A stretch of 64,000 nt of DNA from Thermoanaerobacterales bacterium UBA4880. GTDB lineage: Bacteria; Bacillota; Thermoanaerobacteria; Thermoanaerobacterales; UBA4877. The position numbers and the translations under genes were made by a program. Below, piece after piece: positions 43,940 through 52,006 of this stretch. Location: contig DHDI01000019.1 of assembly GCA_002399285.1 (NCBI GenBank), positions 667-64,666 on the forward strand, read 5' to 3'. Position 1 is the stretch's first letter; every line of letters begins with the position of its first letter. The notes beneath the pieces are model-generated. The model was not told where the DNA came from, did not search any database, and saw only the letters and a program-made list of their open reading frames with translations.

Positions 43940-45031
43940 TTGAAAATTACCGATATCAGGATAGGAGAAATTTCCGTGCCTTTGAAGACGCCGTTCAAGA
44001 CGTCCCTCAGGACCGTAAACAGCGTGGAAGATATAATTGTGGAGATCCATACGGATACAGGCAGCGTGGGATACGGAGAGGCCCCGCCTACGGGCGTGAT
44101 CACGGGAGACACCAGGGGTTCGGTAACAGGCGCGCTGAAGGAGCACATAATCGGATCCATCGTCGGTATGGATATAGAGAATTTTGAAGCTGTTATGCAT
44201 GAGCTTGATAGATGCATTGTAAAAAACACCAGTGCAAAAGCTGCGGTCGATATGGCGCTGTACGATCTGTACGGCCAGCTGTACCATGCTCCCTTATATA
44301 AGCTGCTGGGCGGATACAGAAAGGAGATCGTTACGGACATAACCATAAGCGTGAACGAACCGGAGGAAATGGCGAGGGACAGCATCGATGCCGTAAAGAG
44401 AGGCTTTGATACGCTAAAGATCAAGGTCGGAAAAGAGCCCTACAAGGATATCGAGAGGATGAAGGCTATAAGAAAGGCCGTGGGCTATGACGTAAAGCTG
44501 AGGGCCGATGCAAACCAGGGCTGGAAGCCCAAAGAGGCCGTCAAGATATTGAGAAAGATGGAGGACGAAGGTCTGGATTTGGAGTTTGTGGAGCAGCCCG
44601 TCGAGGCTCACGACATATGCGGATTAAAGTTTGTCACTGACAACGTGTCTATACCCGTTCTGGCGGACGAGAGCGTGTTTTCACCGGAGGATGCCCTGAA
44701 GATCCTTCAGGAGAGGGCCGCTGACTTTATCAATATCAAACTGATGAAGACCGGGGGGCTGCACAATGCCTTGAAGATATGTTCCATTGCCGAGATATAC
44801 GGCGCGGAATGTATGATAGGATGCATGCTGGAGGCAAAGGTAAGCGTGAACGCCGCGGTCCATCTGGCTGCGGCAAAGAGCGTCATAACGAAGATAGACT
44901 TGGACGGGCCGGTCCTCTGCAGTGAAGACCCGGTGGAGGGCGGCGCGGTGTTCGATGGCTCCAAGATATTATTGAATGATGCTCCCGGACTTGGGATCAA
45001 AAGAGTGAACGGGATAAAGTATCTGGATTGA
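43940..45031 (+). CDS. Dipeptide epimerase (L-Ala-D/L-Glu epimerase type), enolase superfamily
   Basis: A 363-residue muconate-lactonising subgroup enzyme. Catalytic KxK is in TLKIKVGK, metal ligands in LRADANQGW, FVEQP and LADES, and the second base in INIKLMKTGG. The capping domain begins with MKITDIRIGEISVPLKTPFKTSLRTV-type sequence, as in YkfB/YcjG. It inverts the second residue of dipeptides such as L-Ala-D-Glu from murein. The TTG start at 43940 follows GGGGGTAGGA. Neighbours (permease, serine hydrolase) support peptide catabolism. Confidence 0.9.
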   Translation: MKITDIRIGEISVPLKTPFKTSLRTVNSVEDIIVEIHTDTGSVGYGEAPPTGVITGDTRGSVTGALKEHIIGSIVGMDIENFEAVMHELDRCIVKNTSAKAAVDMALYDLYGQLYHAPLYKLLGGYRKEIVTDITISVNEPEEMARDSIDAVKRGFDTLKIKVGKEPYKDIERMKAIRKAVGYDVKLRADANQGWKPKEAVKILRKMEDEGLDLEFVEQPVEAHDICGLKFVTDNVSIPVLADESVFSPEDALKILQERAADFINIKLMKTGGLHNALKICSIAEIYGAECMIGCMLEAKVSVNAAVHLAAAKSVITKIDLDGPVLCSEDPVEGGAVFDGSKILLNDAPGLGIKRVNGIKYLD

Positions 45032-45068
45032 CTATGAAAACAAAAATAATATACTTGACCGGATAATG

Positions 45069-45097
45069 TTGACAAAGATGTCCTGAGTGGCTATAAT
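45069..45097 (+). promoter_or_regulatory. Consensus promoter of the tRNA gene
   Basis: TTGACA (45069-45074), exactly 17 nt, TATAAT (45092-45097). A perfect sigma-A promoter 21 nt before the tRNA. Confidence 0.9.
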
Positions 45098-45118
45098 AAA
45101 AACGTACGTGAAAGTAAC

Positions 45119-45194
45119 GCGCCCGTAGCTCAGGGGATAGAGCAATGGTTTCCTAAACCATGTGTCGGACGTTCGATTCGTCTCGGGCGCACCA
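45119..45194 (+). tRNA. tRNA-Arg (anticodon CCT)
   Basis: A 76-nt cloverleaf: acceptor GCGCCCG/CGGGCGC, D arm GCTC/GAGC, anticodon stem ATGGT/ACCAT with loop TTCCTAA, T arm GGACG/CGTCT with TTCGATT, discriminator A and an encoded CCA. Anticodon CCT reads AGG, the arginine codon used heavily in the ech, hyp and lar genes here. Confidence 0.96.
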
Positions 45195-45205
45195 AAGAAG
45201 ATACT

Positions 45206-45236
45206 AATGCCTCAAGTGATTGGGGCATTTTTTATT
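45206..45236 (+). terminator. Terminator after tRNA-Arg
   Basis: AATGCCTCAA (45206-45215) pairs with TTGGGGCATT (45220-45229), then TTTTTATT. Confidence 0.88.
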
Positions 45237-45346
45237 TATACCCGGATAGTCCCTTAATTTGTGCTTTGGGGACACAGTTTCGCAGCATATTTGTCCTGCA
45301 AAATACATATGAAACGGCGCTAAAACGATATGAGAGGAGTGAGGCA

Positions 45347-45913
45347 ATGATGGGAAAAATAAGAAGATGCGATTGGGCGAACAAGAGCAAGTTGGAACAG
45401 GAATACCATGATAAGGAGTGGGGAATTCCGGTCCATGACGATAAAAAGCTGTTCAAAATGCTGATATTGGAGGGAATGCAGGCAGGGTTGAGCTGGTCAA
45501 TTATCCTTGTAAAGATGCCGGCGCTCTGCGCTGCGTTCGATGATTTTGACCCGGAGATCCTGGCTGCTTATGACGAAAAAAAGGTCGGGGAGCTTTTGCA
45601 GAACGAGGGAATCATCAGGAACAGGCGGAAGGTGGAGGCTGCCATAAGCAATGCCAAGGCATATTTCCGCATTCGCGACGAGTTTGGTTCTTTAGACAAC
45701 TATTTATGGTCATATGTAGATCACCGGCCCATTGTCAATTCATGGACCCGCATGGAGGACGTCCCTTCCAGCACGGCTGTTTCAGACGCGCTCAGCAGGG
45801 ATTTGAAAAAACGCGGGTTTAAATTTGCAGGCACTACCATAATCTATGCCTTTATGCAGTCGGTGGGTATGGTGAACGATCATCTGACATACTGCGCCTT
45901 CCGCAGCCATTAA
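45347..45913 (+). CDS. tag: DNA-3-methyladenine glycosylase I
   Basis: A base-excision repair enzyme of about 188 residues that removes 3-methyladenine. The zinc-snap ligands are visible: Cys in RRCDWAN, His in QEYHDKEWG, and the His and Cys of NDHLTYCAF near the C-terminus. The catalytic Glu is in LILEGMQAGLSW. AGGAG 7 nt upstream supports ATG 45347 (a second ATG follows at once); the longer frame from 45266 runs through the leader. It stands alone between a tRNA and the ECF gene. Confidence 0.95.
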   Translation: MMGKIRRCDWANKSKLEQEYHDKEWGIPVHDDKKLFKMLILEGMQAGLSWSIILVKMPALCAAFDDFDPEILAAYDEKKVGELLQNEGIIRNRRKVEAAISNAKAYFRIRDEFGSLDNYLWSYVDHRPIVNSWTRMEDVPSSTAVSDALSRDLKKRGFKFAGTTIIYAFMQSVGMVNDHLTYCAFRSH

Positions 45914-46010
45914 AATATTTCTGTCCATATGGCGCTTGCATTATGACGGTGCAGGCGTTATAATATCTTTACATATGACAAGACAACTGTAAAGATAGGA
46001 GGAAATGAGA

Positions 46011-46493
46011 ATGAAGACCAAAGAGCTAACTATAGGCGCCGTGCTTACCGCTCTTTCCATAATAATACCCATTGCCTTCGGGGGAGTACTGGGCGTGGTC
46101 ATACCGCCGTTTTCAGCTACCATAACCGCTCATGTGCCGGAAATGCTGGCAATGCTCGTGAGTCCGACGGTGGCCGTAATGGTCGGCCTGGGTTCCGCCC
46201 TCGGATTTCTTTTGAAGCTGGGTCCGGTAGTGGCTGCTAGGGCGCTCACTCATGCGGCATGGGGGGCCATGGGAGCGGTGCTCATCAGGAGGGGTATGAG
46301 CTTTAATAAGGTGCTGTTCGTTGTTCTTCCCGTGCATGCCATATTGGAGGGCCTGATAGTTTTGCCGCTGGGAGCGGGAACATATATGGCGGGCGTAGTG
46401 GCGCTGGGTACGGTGGTGCATCATACCGTGGACGCGCTTATCAGCATGGGATTGGTATATGCCATGAAACCGGCCATGAAGAGGGCAGCGTGA
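46011..46493 (+). CDS. ECF transporter S component, niacin (NiaX)-like
   Basis: A hydrophobic protein of about 160 residues with five to six helices. TKELTIGAVLTALSIIIPIAF, PPFSATITAHVPEMLAMLVSPTVAVMVGLGSALGFLLKLGP and ALTHAAWGAMGA resemble the niacin-specific NiaX family of energy-coupling factor substrate binders. The AxxxA-type N-terminal helix fits docking on a shared EcfT. ATG 46011 lies 8 nt after AGGAGG, so it is preferred to ATG 46005. No Ecf ATPases are in the window. It sits just before DUF3842 and the nickel/lar genes; niacin is the starting point of the LarB substrate NaAD, which gives the placement meaning. Confidence 0.7.
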   Translation: MKTKELTIGAVLTALSIIIPIAFGGVLGVVIPPFSATITAHVPEMLAMLVSPTVAVMVGLGSALGFLLKLGPVVAARALTHAAWGAMGAVLIRRGMSFNKVLFVVLPVHAILEGLIVLPLGAGTYMAGVVALGTVVHHTVDALISMGLVYAMKPAMKRAA

Positions 46494-46518
46494 GCAGCGA
46501 ACCGCAGGTCTTTGCAGA

Positions 46519-46547
46519 TTGACAGACATTGACCTTTGTGTTAAAAT
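46519..46547 (+). promoter_or_regulatory. Promoter of the DUF3842 gene, implying a leaderless mRNA
   Basis: TTGACA (46519-46524), 17 nt, TAAAAT (46542-46547). The ATG at 46555 is only 7 nt past the -10, so transcription should start at or next to the start codon. No ribosome site precedes the ATG. Confidence 0.7.
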
Positions 46548-46554
46548 ATGAGTC

Positions 46555-46989
46555 ATGAAAAGGGATAATATCTATATAGCCGTCATTGACGGCCAGGGCG
46601 GCGGTCTTGGCCGGGCCATTATCGAGAGGATAAGGCAGGAGAACCTGCCCGCGGGGATAATCGCTCTTGGGACCAATTCCACTGCTACGTTCAATATGCT
46701 GAAAGCAGGCGCCGATGCAGGCGCAACAGGCGAGAACGCCATTTGTGTAAATGCTAAAAAAGCGGACCTTATTATAGGACCGATCGCCGTTATTATGGCC
46801 GACGCCCTGATGGGCGAGCTTACGCCGCGTATGGCTGAGGCTGTGTCGTCATCCGAGGCTTTGAAGCTTCTGGTACCATCCACCCGGTGCAACGTCAAGG
46901 TGATCGGTACTAAAGACAGCCCTATGCAGGTCTGTTTGGACGAACTGACAAACGAAATAAAAAATTATATTATAAGTCATGAAGACTGA
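46555..46989 (+). CDS. DUF3842 family protein
   Basis: A 144-residue cytoplasmic protein of unknown function. It opens with IYIAVIDGQGGGLGRAIIERI, a Rossmann-like glycine-rich loop, then IIALGTNSTATFNMLKAGADAGATGENAI and ADLIIGPIAVIMADALMGELTP. I recognise it as DUF3842. It has its own strong promoter with no leader, and a terminator hairpin overlaps its stop codon. It is flanked by a niacin-type ECF component and NikM, so a role near nickel or NPN cofactor biology is suggested by position only. Confidence 0.8.
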   Translation: MKRDNIYIAVIDGQGGGLGRAIIERIRQENLPAGIIALGTNSTATFNMLKAGADAGATGENAICVNAKKADLIIGPIAVIMADALMGELTPRMAEAVSSSEALKLLVPSTRCNVKVIGTKDSPMQVCLDELTNEIKNYIISHED

Positions 46990-47006
46990 TCCTTCATGGC
47001 TTTTTC
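46974..47006 (+). terminator. Terminator overlapping the DUF3842 stop codon
   Basis: AAGTCATGAAG (46974-46984) pairs with CTTCATGGCTT (46992-47002) with one G-T pair, followed by TTTC. The 5' arm lies inside the coding end. Confidence 0.65.
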
Positions 47007-47023
47007 ATTGAGGTGATCAAGTT

Positions 47024-47647
47024 ATGCACATACCGGACGGCTTTCTCGACGTCAAGACCGCCGTGGCTACATACGCCGTGTCTGCGGCCGTCATACCCGC
47101 CGCCATGGGCCGGGCCAAAAAGACCATGAAGGATAAAAATATTCCCTTTATGGCTTCCATGGCCTCCTTTGTGTTTGTGGCTCAGATGATCAATTTCCCC
47201 ATAGCAGGCGGCACGTCGGGTCATCTTCTGGGGAACGTCCTGCTGTCCTATCTTTTCGGACCGTGGGTCTCGACCATGATAATGACCGTGGTGATAACCC
47301 TGCAGGCCCTTCTGTTCGGCGACGGAGGAATTACTGCGCTGGGCGCAAATATACTCAATATGGCGATAGTTGCCAATGCGGCGGGTTATCTGGTCATGAG
47401 GCTGTGTGATAGGCTCAAGATGAGCAGGAACGTCACGCTGTTTGCGGCTTCGTGGTTTTCAGTGATGCTGGCTGCCCTGCTTGCCTCTGCGGAGATCTCG
47501 TTCTCCGGCCTTATAAGTTTTAAGGTGGCCGCCGCGAGCATGCTCTTTTGGCATGGCTTCATAGGCATCGGCGAAGGTCTTTTGACCGCTGTCATAACCT
47601 CGGCCATATTAAAGGCCAGGCCGGACGGCAGAGAGGTGCCCAAATGA
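47024..47647 (+). CDS. nikM: Nickel/cobalt ECF transporter S component, NikM/CbiM
   Basis: A 207-residue membrane protein. The N-terminus MHIPDGFLD provides the metal-binding Met1-His2 amino-terminal site typical of CbiM/NikM, and the later His of INFPIAGGTSGHLLGN is the fourth ligand. It binds Ni(II) or Co(II) for an ECF importer. GAGGTGAT precedes ATG 47024. It overlaps the small PDGLE protein by 4 nt, and the lar genes follow, so nickel is the better guess. The ATPase and EcfT partners are not in the window. Confidence 0.93.
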   Translation: MHIPDGFLDVKTAVATYAVSAAVIPAAMGRAKKTMKDKNIPFMASMASFVFVAQMINFPIAGGTSGHLLGNVLLSYLFGPWVSTMIMTVVITLQALLFGDGGITALGANILNMAIVANAAGYLVMRLCDRLKMSRNVTLFAASWFSVMLAALLASAEISFSGLISFKVAAASMLFWHGFIGIGEGLLTAVITSAILKARPDGREVPK

Positions 47648-47904
47648 AGAAGTATCTTCCGGTCATTCTCTTTGCGGTGATCATACTGATCATACCCCTG
47701 TCCTCCACACACCCCGACGGGCTGGAAAGGGTGGCGGAGGACCATGGATTTATGCACATGGAAGGCAATGGCATCCATGCGCTTTTCGGGGATTATAACG
47801 TTCTGCATATTGCAGGCCCGGCGTCGTCGATCCTTGCCGGTGTCATAGGGGCGGCGGCAGTGTATCTTCTTGTCAGGTTCATATTTGGCATGAGTAAGAA
47901 ATGA
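47644..47904 (+). CDS. nikN: PDGLE-domain protein, NikN/CbiN-like accessory subunit
   Basis: An 86-residue protein with two membrane helices flanking an outside loop. THPDGLERVAEDHGF is the PDGLE signature found in NikN and at the C-terminus of some NikMN fusions. It assists metal loading of NikM. The ATG at 47644 overlaps the nikM stop (ATGA). The gene is followed 21 nt later by larE, so metal uptake and cofactor synthesis appear co-transcribed. Confidence 0.88.
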   Translation: MKKYLPVILFAVIILIIPLSSTHPDGLERVAEDHGFMHMEGNGIHALFGDYNVLHIAGPASSILAGVIGAAAVYLLVRFIFGMSKK

Positions 47905-47925
47905 AATAATGGAGGACGATAGCAT

Positions 47926-48723
47926 ATGGATGATAAGTATCAAAGGCTAAAGGAATATATCGGAGGGCTGGGAAGCGCGCTCATTGCATTCTCGGGCGGC
48001 GTGGATTCCACGCTGCTGGCGAGGGCTGCCCATGACGCACTGGGGGATAAGTCGCTGGCTGTGACGGCCGTCTCGCGGTCCTATCCCGAAAGGGAGAGAG
48101 AAGAGGCAAAGTTGTATGCCGCTCGGATGGGCATAAGACATATCCTCATCGAATCGGAAGAGCTGGATATAGAAGGTTTTGCACAAAATACGCCGGACCG
48201 GTGCTATTACTGCAAGAGGGAGCTTTTTGGAAAGCTCACGGCCCTGGCCGGAAAAGAGGGCATAAAATATATACTCGACGGGACAAACGCAGACGATATC
48301 GGCGACTACCGGCCCGGCCGGAGGGCGGCGGAGGAGTTTGGCGTAGTGAGCCCGTTCCTGGAGATGGGGTTTACCAAGCAGGACATCCGGGACGTATCTA
48401 AAGAGCTGGAACTGCCCACGTGGGACAAGCCCGCCTATGCATGCCTGTCCTCCCGGTTTCCCTATGGAGAGGAGATAACCAGGGAAAAGCTCGGGCGGGT
48501 GGAGATGTCGGAGGACTATCTTATGAAACTGGGCTTCAAGGGATTCAGGGTGAGGAATCACGGCGACATTGCCAGGATAGAGCTGCGGCCGGAGGATATT
48601 TCCCGCCTGCTCGACGACGACCTGAGGGTGAACGTTGTAAACATGCTCAAATCCATAGGCTACAAGTATGTTGCGCTGGACCTGCAGGGATACAGAAGAG
48701 GAAGCATGAACGAGGTGTTATGA
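47926..48723 (+). CDS. larE: ATP-dependent sulfur transferase LarE
   Basis: A 265-residue PP-loop enzyme that places sulfur on the pyridinium-dicarboxylate nucleotide in NPN cofactor synthesis. SGGVDST (about residues 23-29) is the PP-loop. Cysteines at 93 and 96 (RCYYCKREL) plus Cys173 (AYACLSSRFPYGE) form a three-Cys set. Cys173 matches the sacrificial Cys176 of Lactobacillus plantarum LarE. Three-Cys LarE proteins are thought to bind a [4Fe-4S] cluster and work catalytically. It precedes larB and shares bases with its start. Confidence 0.93.
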   Translation: MDDKYQRLKEYIGGLGSALIAFSGGVDSTLLARAAHDALGDKSLAVTAVSRSYPEREREEAKLYAARMGIRHILIESEELDIEGFAQNTPDRCYYCKRELFGKLTALAGKEGIKYILDGTNADDIGDYRPGRRAAEEFGVVSPFLEMGFTKQDIRDVSKELELPTWDKPAYACLSSRFPYGEEITREKLGRVEMSEDYLMKLGFKGFRVRNHGDIARIELRPEDISRLLDDDLRVNVVNMLKSIGYKYVALDLQGYRRGSMNEVL

Positions 48724-49469
48724 TGGATAAGAGACAACTTCTGGAAATGGTGAGGGACGGTAAAATTTCGGTGGATGATGCCGCTGCGCAATTAGGCGGC
48801 GAAGGGTATAAGGACCTGGGGTATGCCAAGATAGACTATGACAGAAAGAGGCGCAAGGGATATCCCGAGGTCATCTTCTGCCAGGGCAAGACTGTGGGCC
48901 AGGTAGCGGGGATAATCAAGGATATGGCGGAACACGGGCAGGACATACTGGGCACGAGAGCGGACAGGGATATGTACGAGTCGCTCAGGAGCGAATTTCC
49001 CGAGCTGCAGTATAATGAAAGAGCCGGGATAATCTACAGCAAAAAGGGCCGGGCCGAGGCCGTGGGCAGGATACTGGTGGTTACGGGAGGCACTTCGGAC
49101 ATCCCAGTCGCCGAGGAGGCGGCCTGCGTGGCGGAGTTTTTCGGCAACAGGACGGAGAGGCTCTATGACGTGGGGGTGGCCGGACTTCACCGGCTGCTTG
49201 CCAATATGGATAAACTGACGAGCGCCAGGGTTATAATAGCCGTCGCAGGCATGGAGGGGGCGCTGGCCAGCGTGGTGGCCGGACTGGTATCCTGTCCCGT
49301 CATAGCCGTGCCGACCAGCATAGGCTACGGGGCGAACTTCCACGGGCTCTCCGCCCTGCTCTCCATGCTCAATTCCTGCGCCAGCGGGGTGACCGTCGTA
49401 AACATAGACAATGGTTTCGGAGCCGCATACACGGCCGGCCTGATCAACAAGATGGGAGAAAAAATATGA
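48723..49469 (+). CDS. larB: NaAD carboxylase/hydrolase LarB
   Basis: A 248-residue enzyme that carboxylates nicotinic acid adenine dinucleotide and releases AMP, the first NPN step. The C-terminal half is PurE-like: ILVVTGGTSDIPVAEEAA, DVGVAGLHRLL, VAGMEGALASVVAGLVSCPVIAVPTSIGYG and the active-site Cys region LNSCASGVTVVNIDNG. ATG 48723 is 6 nt from GAGGT; ATG 48720 is also possible. The longer frame from 48420 only reads through larE. It overlaps larC by 4 nt. Confidence 0.94.
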   Translation: MDKRQLLEMVRDGKISVDDAAAQLGGEGYKDLGYAKIDYDRKRRKGYPEVIFCQGKTVGQVAGIIKDMAEHGQDILGTRADRDMYESLRSEFPELQYNERAGIIYSKKGRAEAVGRILVVTGGTSDIPVAEEAACVAEFFGNRTERLYDVGVAGLHRLLANMDKLTSARVIIAVAGMEGALASVVAGLVSCPVIAVPTSIGYGANFHGLSALLSMLNSCASGVTVVNIDNGFGAAYTAGLINKMGEKI

Positions 49470-50635
49470 GGATATTGTATTTCGACTGTGTCTCCGGCAT
49501 AAGCGGGGACATGACCATATCCGCGCTGGTAAGCCTTACAGGCGCGCGGGAAGAATTCTTAAAGAGACTGGACGGCGTGGCACTGCAGGACTATCGTGCC
49601 GAGATCAAGGACGTCGTCAAAAACGGCATCTCGGCGCTGGGCTTTAAGGTGAGCTATGACGAGACGCAGCACCATAAGAGAAATCTGGAGGACATATACG
49701 GGATAATCGAGAGCAGCGGGCTGGATGAGAATGAGAAGCGGCTGTCTAAGGAGCTGTTTGCGAACTTAGGCCGGGCCGAAGCCAAGGTGCACGGCCTGCC
49801 GCTGAACGAGGTGCATTTTCATGAGGTCGGCGCGGTGGACTCCATCATCGATATCATCGGCACGTCCATACTTATAAATATTATACATCCCGACAGGATA
49901 GTTTTCTCGCCGCTGCCTGCCGGAGGCGGATATATCAACACGGAGCACGGCAGGCTCCCCGTACCCGCACCGGCCGCGGCGGAACTGCTTAAGGGCGTGC
50001 CCGTGTACGATAACGGGATAGATGCGGAGCTCGTGACCCCTACGGGCGCGGCTATAGCCAGTACGCTGGCGGACGGCTTCGGCGGCATGCCGGCCATGAC
50101 CATCGGCTCGCTGGGATACGGCAGCGGAGAGAAGGACTTTGCGGTCCCGAATATACTTAGGGTCTTTTTCGGCGAAGCGGAGGATTGCGGGAAGGACAGG
50201 ATATATCTCCTGCAGGCCAATATAGACGACATGAATCCTCAGGCCGGGGAACATATCATGGACAGGCTCTTTAAAGAGGGCGCCTTGGACGTATACATTC
50301 AGCCCATCATAATGAAGAAATCGCGGCCGGCCGTGATCATATCGGTCATCTGCGAGACGGGAGATCTCATAAAGATGCAGGACATACTGTTCGCAGAGAC
50401 GACGACTTTCGGCATAAGAAGGCAGCTCATGGACAGGTCAAAACTGGAGAGGAAAATGATCAGCGTGGAATCGGAATACGGTCCGATACACATAAAACTC
50501 GGCTATCTCGGCGGAAAACCTATAAAGGCCATGCCGGAGTACGAGGACATAAAGAAAGCGGCGCAGGTTTACTCGCGGCCCTTTAATGAAATATACAATG
50601 AAATACTGGGCATATGCAGGGACATGACAAAATAA
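49466..50635 (+). CDS. larC: Nickel insertion enzyme LarC, uninterrupted
   Basis: A 389-residue CTP-dependent cyclometallase that inserts nickel to complete the pincer cofactor. MRILYFDCVSGISGDM, NEVHFHEVGAVDSIIDIIG, ELVTPTGAAIA and ANIDDMNPQ are family blocks. In L. plantarum LarC is split into LarC1/LarC2 and joined by frameshifting; here one frame encodes the whole protein. It ends the nikMN-larEBC unit. No LarA racemase gene is in the window, so the enzyme that uses the cofactor is elsewhere. Confidence 0.94.
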   Translation: MRILYFDCVSGISGDMTISALVSLTGAREEFLKRLDGVALQDYRAEIKDVVKNGISALGFKVSYDETQHHKRNLEDIYGIIESSGLDENEKRLSKELFANLGRAEAKVHGLPLNEVHFHEVGAVDSIIDIIGTSILINIIHPDRIVFSPLPAGGGYINTEHGRLPVPAPAAAELLKGVPVYDNGIDAELVTPTGAAIASTLADGFGGMPAMTIGSLGYGSGEKDFAVPNILRVFFGEAEDCGKDRIYLLQANIDDMNPQAGEHIMDRLFKEGALDVYIQPIIMKKSRPAVIISVICETGDLIKMQDILFAETTTFGIRRQLMDRSKLERKMISVESEYGPIHIKLGYLGGKPIKAMPEYEDIKKAAQVYSRPFNEIYNEILGICRDMTK

Positions 50636-50700
50636 AAATTTTTTATGAAGAAATGGCTTGACATATGTGTTATACTATATAGGTAAGAGTTAATCATGTT

Positions 50701-50723
50701 AAAAACCGGTTTTTCCGGTTTTT
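50701..50723. terminator. Symmetrical hairpin after larC
   Basis: AAAAACCGG and CCGGTTTTT around TTTTT (50701-50723). It works as a terminator in the forward sense for the lar operon. A TTGACA at 50658 upstream lacks a -10 at proper distance. Confidence 0.7.
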
Positions 50724-50754
50724 ATAAATTTTCCATAAACTTTCCCTTTAATTA

Positions 50755-50780
50755 GGCAGGATACCCCAATCCTGCCTTTT
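50755..50780 (+). terminator. Second hairpin terminator before the aldo/keto reductase
   Basis: GGCAGGAT (50755-50762) pairs with ATCCTGCC (50769-50776), then TTTT. Placed 33 nt before the next start, it may instead act as an attenuator. Confidence 0.65.
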
Positions 50781-50812
50781 AGTTTATAAATCTTCTGCGA
50801 GGTGATATCAAA

Positions 50813-51949
50813 TTGATCTACAGGGAGATCGGGAAACTGGGCATAAAAATCTCGTCCTTGGGCTTCGGAAGCATGAGGCTTCCCATGAAGGAGGGAAGGG
50901 ACGGGAGAGAATATGTGGAAGAGGATAAGGCCGTAGAGACGATGCGCAGAGCTTTTGATCTGGGCGTAAACTACATAGATACGGCGCCCTACTACTGCGA
51001 AAACCAATGTGAGGAAGTAATAGGAAAGGCATTGAAGGGCCGGCGGGACAAGGTGTATGTATCCACTAAGAGCCCCATAAAGGACTATAAACCGACGGCG
51101 GACGAATTCACAAGATGGCTGGAACAGTCCTTAAAGAGGCTGGACGTCGACTATATAGATTTTTATCACTTCTGGGGCATCGGATGGGACGTATACAATA
51201 CCCGCATGAATATACCGCATGGTCCGCTGGAGGCGGCGTTCAAGGCAAAACGGGAAGGACTCATAAAGCACTTATCATTTTCATTTCATGACGTACCGGA
51301 AAATATGATCAAACTTATAGATACGGGAAATTTTGAGACCGTCTTATGTCAATACAACCTGCTGGACAGAAAGAATGAGGATGCCATTGCCTATGCCCAT
51401 GAGAAGGGCATGGGGGTATTCATAATGGGGCCGGTGGGCGGCGGCAGGCTGGGCGAACCTTCGCCGGTCATACAGAATATGATACCCGGCGGAGTGAAGA
51501 GCACGGCCGAGATGGCGCTGAGATTTGTCCTGGCAAACCCCAATGTGACATGCGCCCTATCCGGGATGAGCGACGTGAGCATGGTGGAGGAAAATGCCGC
51601 CGTGGCGGGCATAGAGGGGCCGCTGAGCAGCGGGGAGATGGCAAAGGTAAAGGCCATGATGGACGAGAATGCCAAGCTGGCCGATCTTTACTGCACCGGC
51701 TGCGGATACTGCCTGCCATGCCCGGAGAATATAAGGATACCGGACATCCTGAGGCTGGTAAATTATAATAGGATATACGGGCTCAAGGACTATTCGGTTA
51801 GTGAATATGCGGATATAAAGGAAGAGAAGAGGGACGCTTACTATTGCAGCGACTGCGGAAAATGTATGGAGGCTTGTCCGCAGAAGCTGAACGTCATTGA
51901 GGAGATTAAGAAAGCGGCCGGGCTGCTGGACCCCGAATACAGGCAGTAA
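50813..51949 (+). CDS. Aldo/keto reductase with C-terminal 2x[4Fe-4S] ferredoxin domain
   Basis: A 378-residue oxidoreductase. The TIM-barrel part has the AKR residues Asp and Tyr in NYIDTAPYY, Lys in VSTKSP and His in FYHFWGIGWD. The last 90 residues carry CTGCGYCLPCP and CSDCGKCMEACPQ, two [4Fe-4S] sites. Such fusions are common in anaerobes and may use ferredoxin as well as NAD(P)H. The TTG start at 50813 has GAGGTGAT 6 nt upstream. The substrate is unknown. Confidence 0.9.
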   Translation: MIYREIGKLGIKISSLGFGSMRLPMKEGRDGREYVEEDKAVETMRRAFDLGVNYIDTAPYYCENQCEEVIGKALKGRRDKVYVSTKSPIKDYKPTADEFTRWLEQSLKRLDVDYIDFYHFWGIGWDVYNTRMNIPHGPLEAAFKAKREGLIKHLSFSFHDVPENMIKLIDTGNFETVLCQYNLLDRKNEDAIAYAHEKGMGVFIMGPVGGGRLGEPSPVIQNMIPGGVKSTAEMALRFVLANPNVTCALSGMSDVSMVEENAAVAGIEGPLSSGEMAKVKAMMDENAKLADLYCTGCGYCLPCPENIRIPDILRLVNYNRIYGLKDYSVSEYADIKEEKRDAYYCSDCGKCMEACPQKLNVIEEIKKAAGLLDPEYRQ

Positions 51950-52006
51950 GATATTTATTTTGACTGCGATAAATGACTGTTTACAATTTCAGCTCATTTG
52001 GATATA

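Noticed and set aside
48420..48722. N-terminal extension of LarB of about 100 residues
   Set aside because: It is larE read in another frame; LarB homologues begin at the ATG after GAGGT, and the extension has no domain.
50658..50676. TTGACA with nearby TATACT as a promoter for the aldo/keto reductase
   Set aside because: The spacing is only 7 nt and two hairpin terminators lie between it and the gene.
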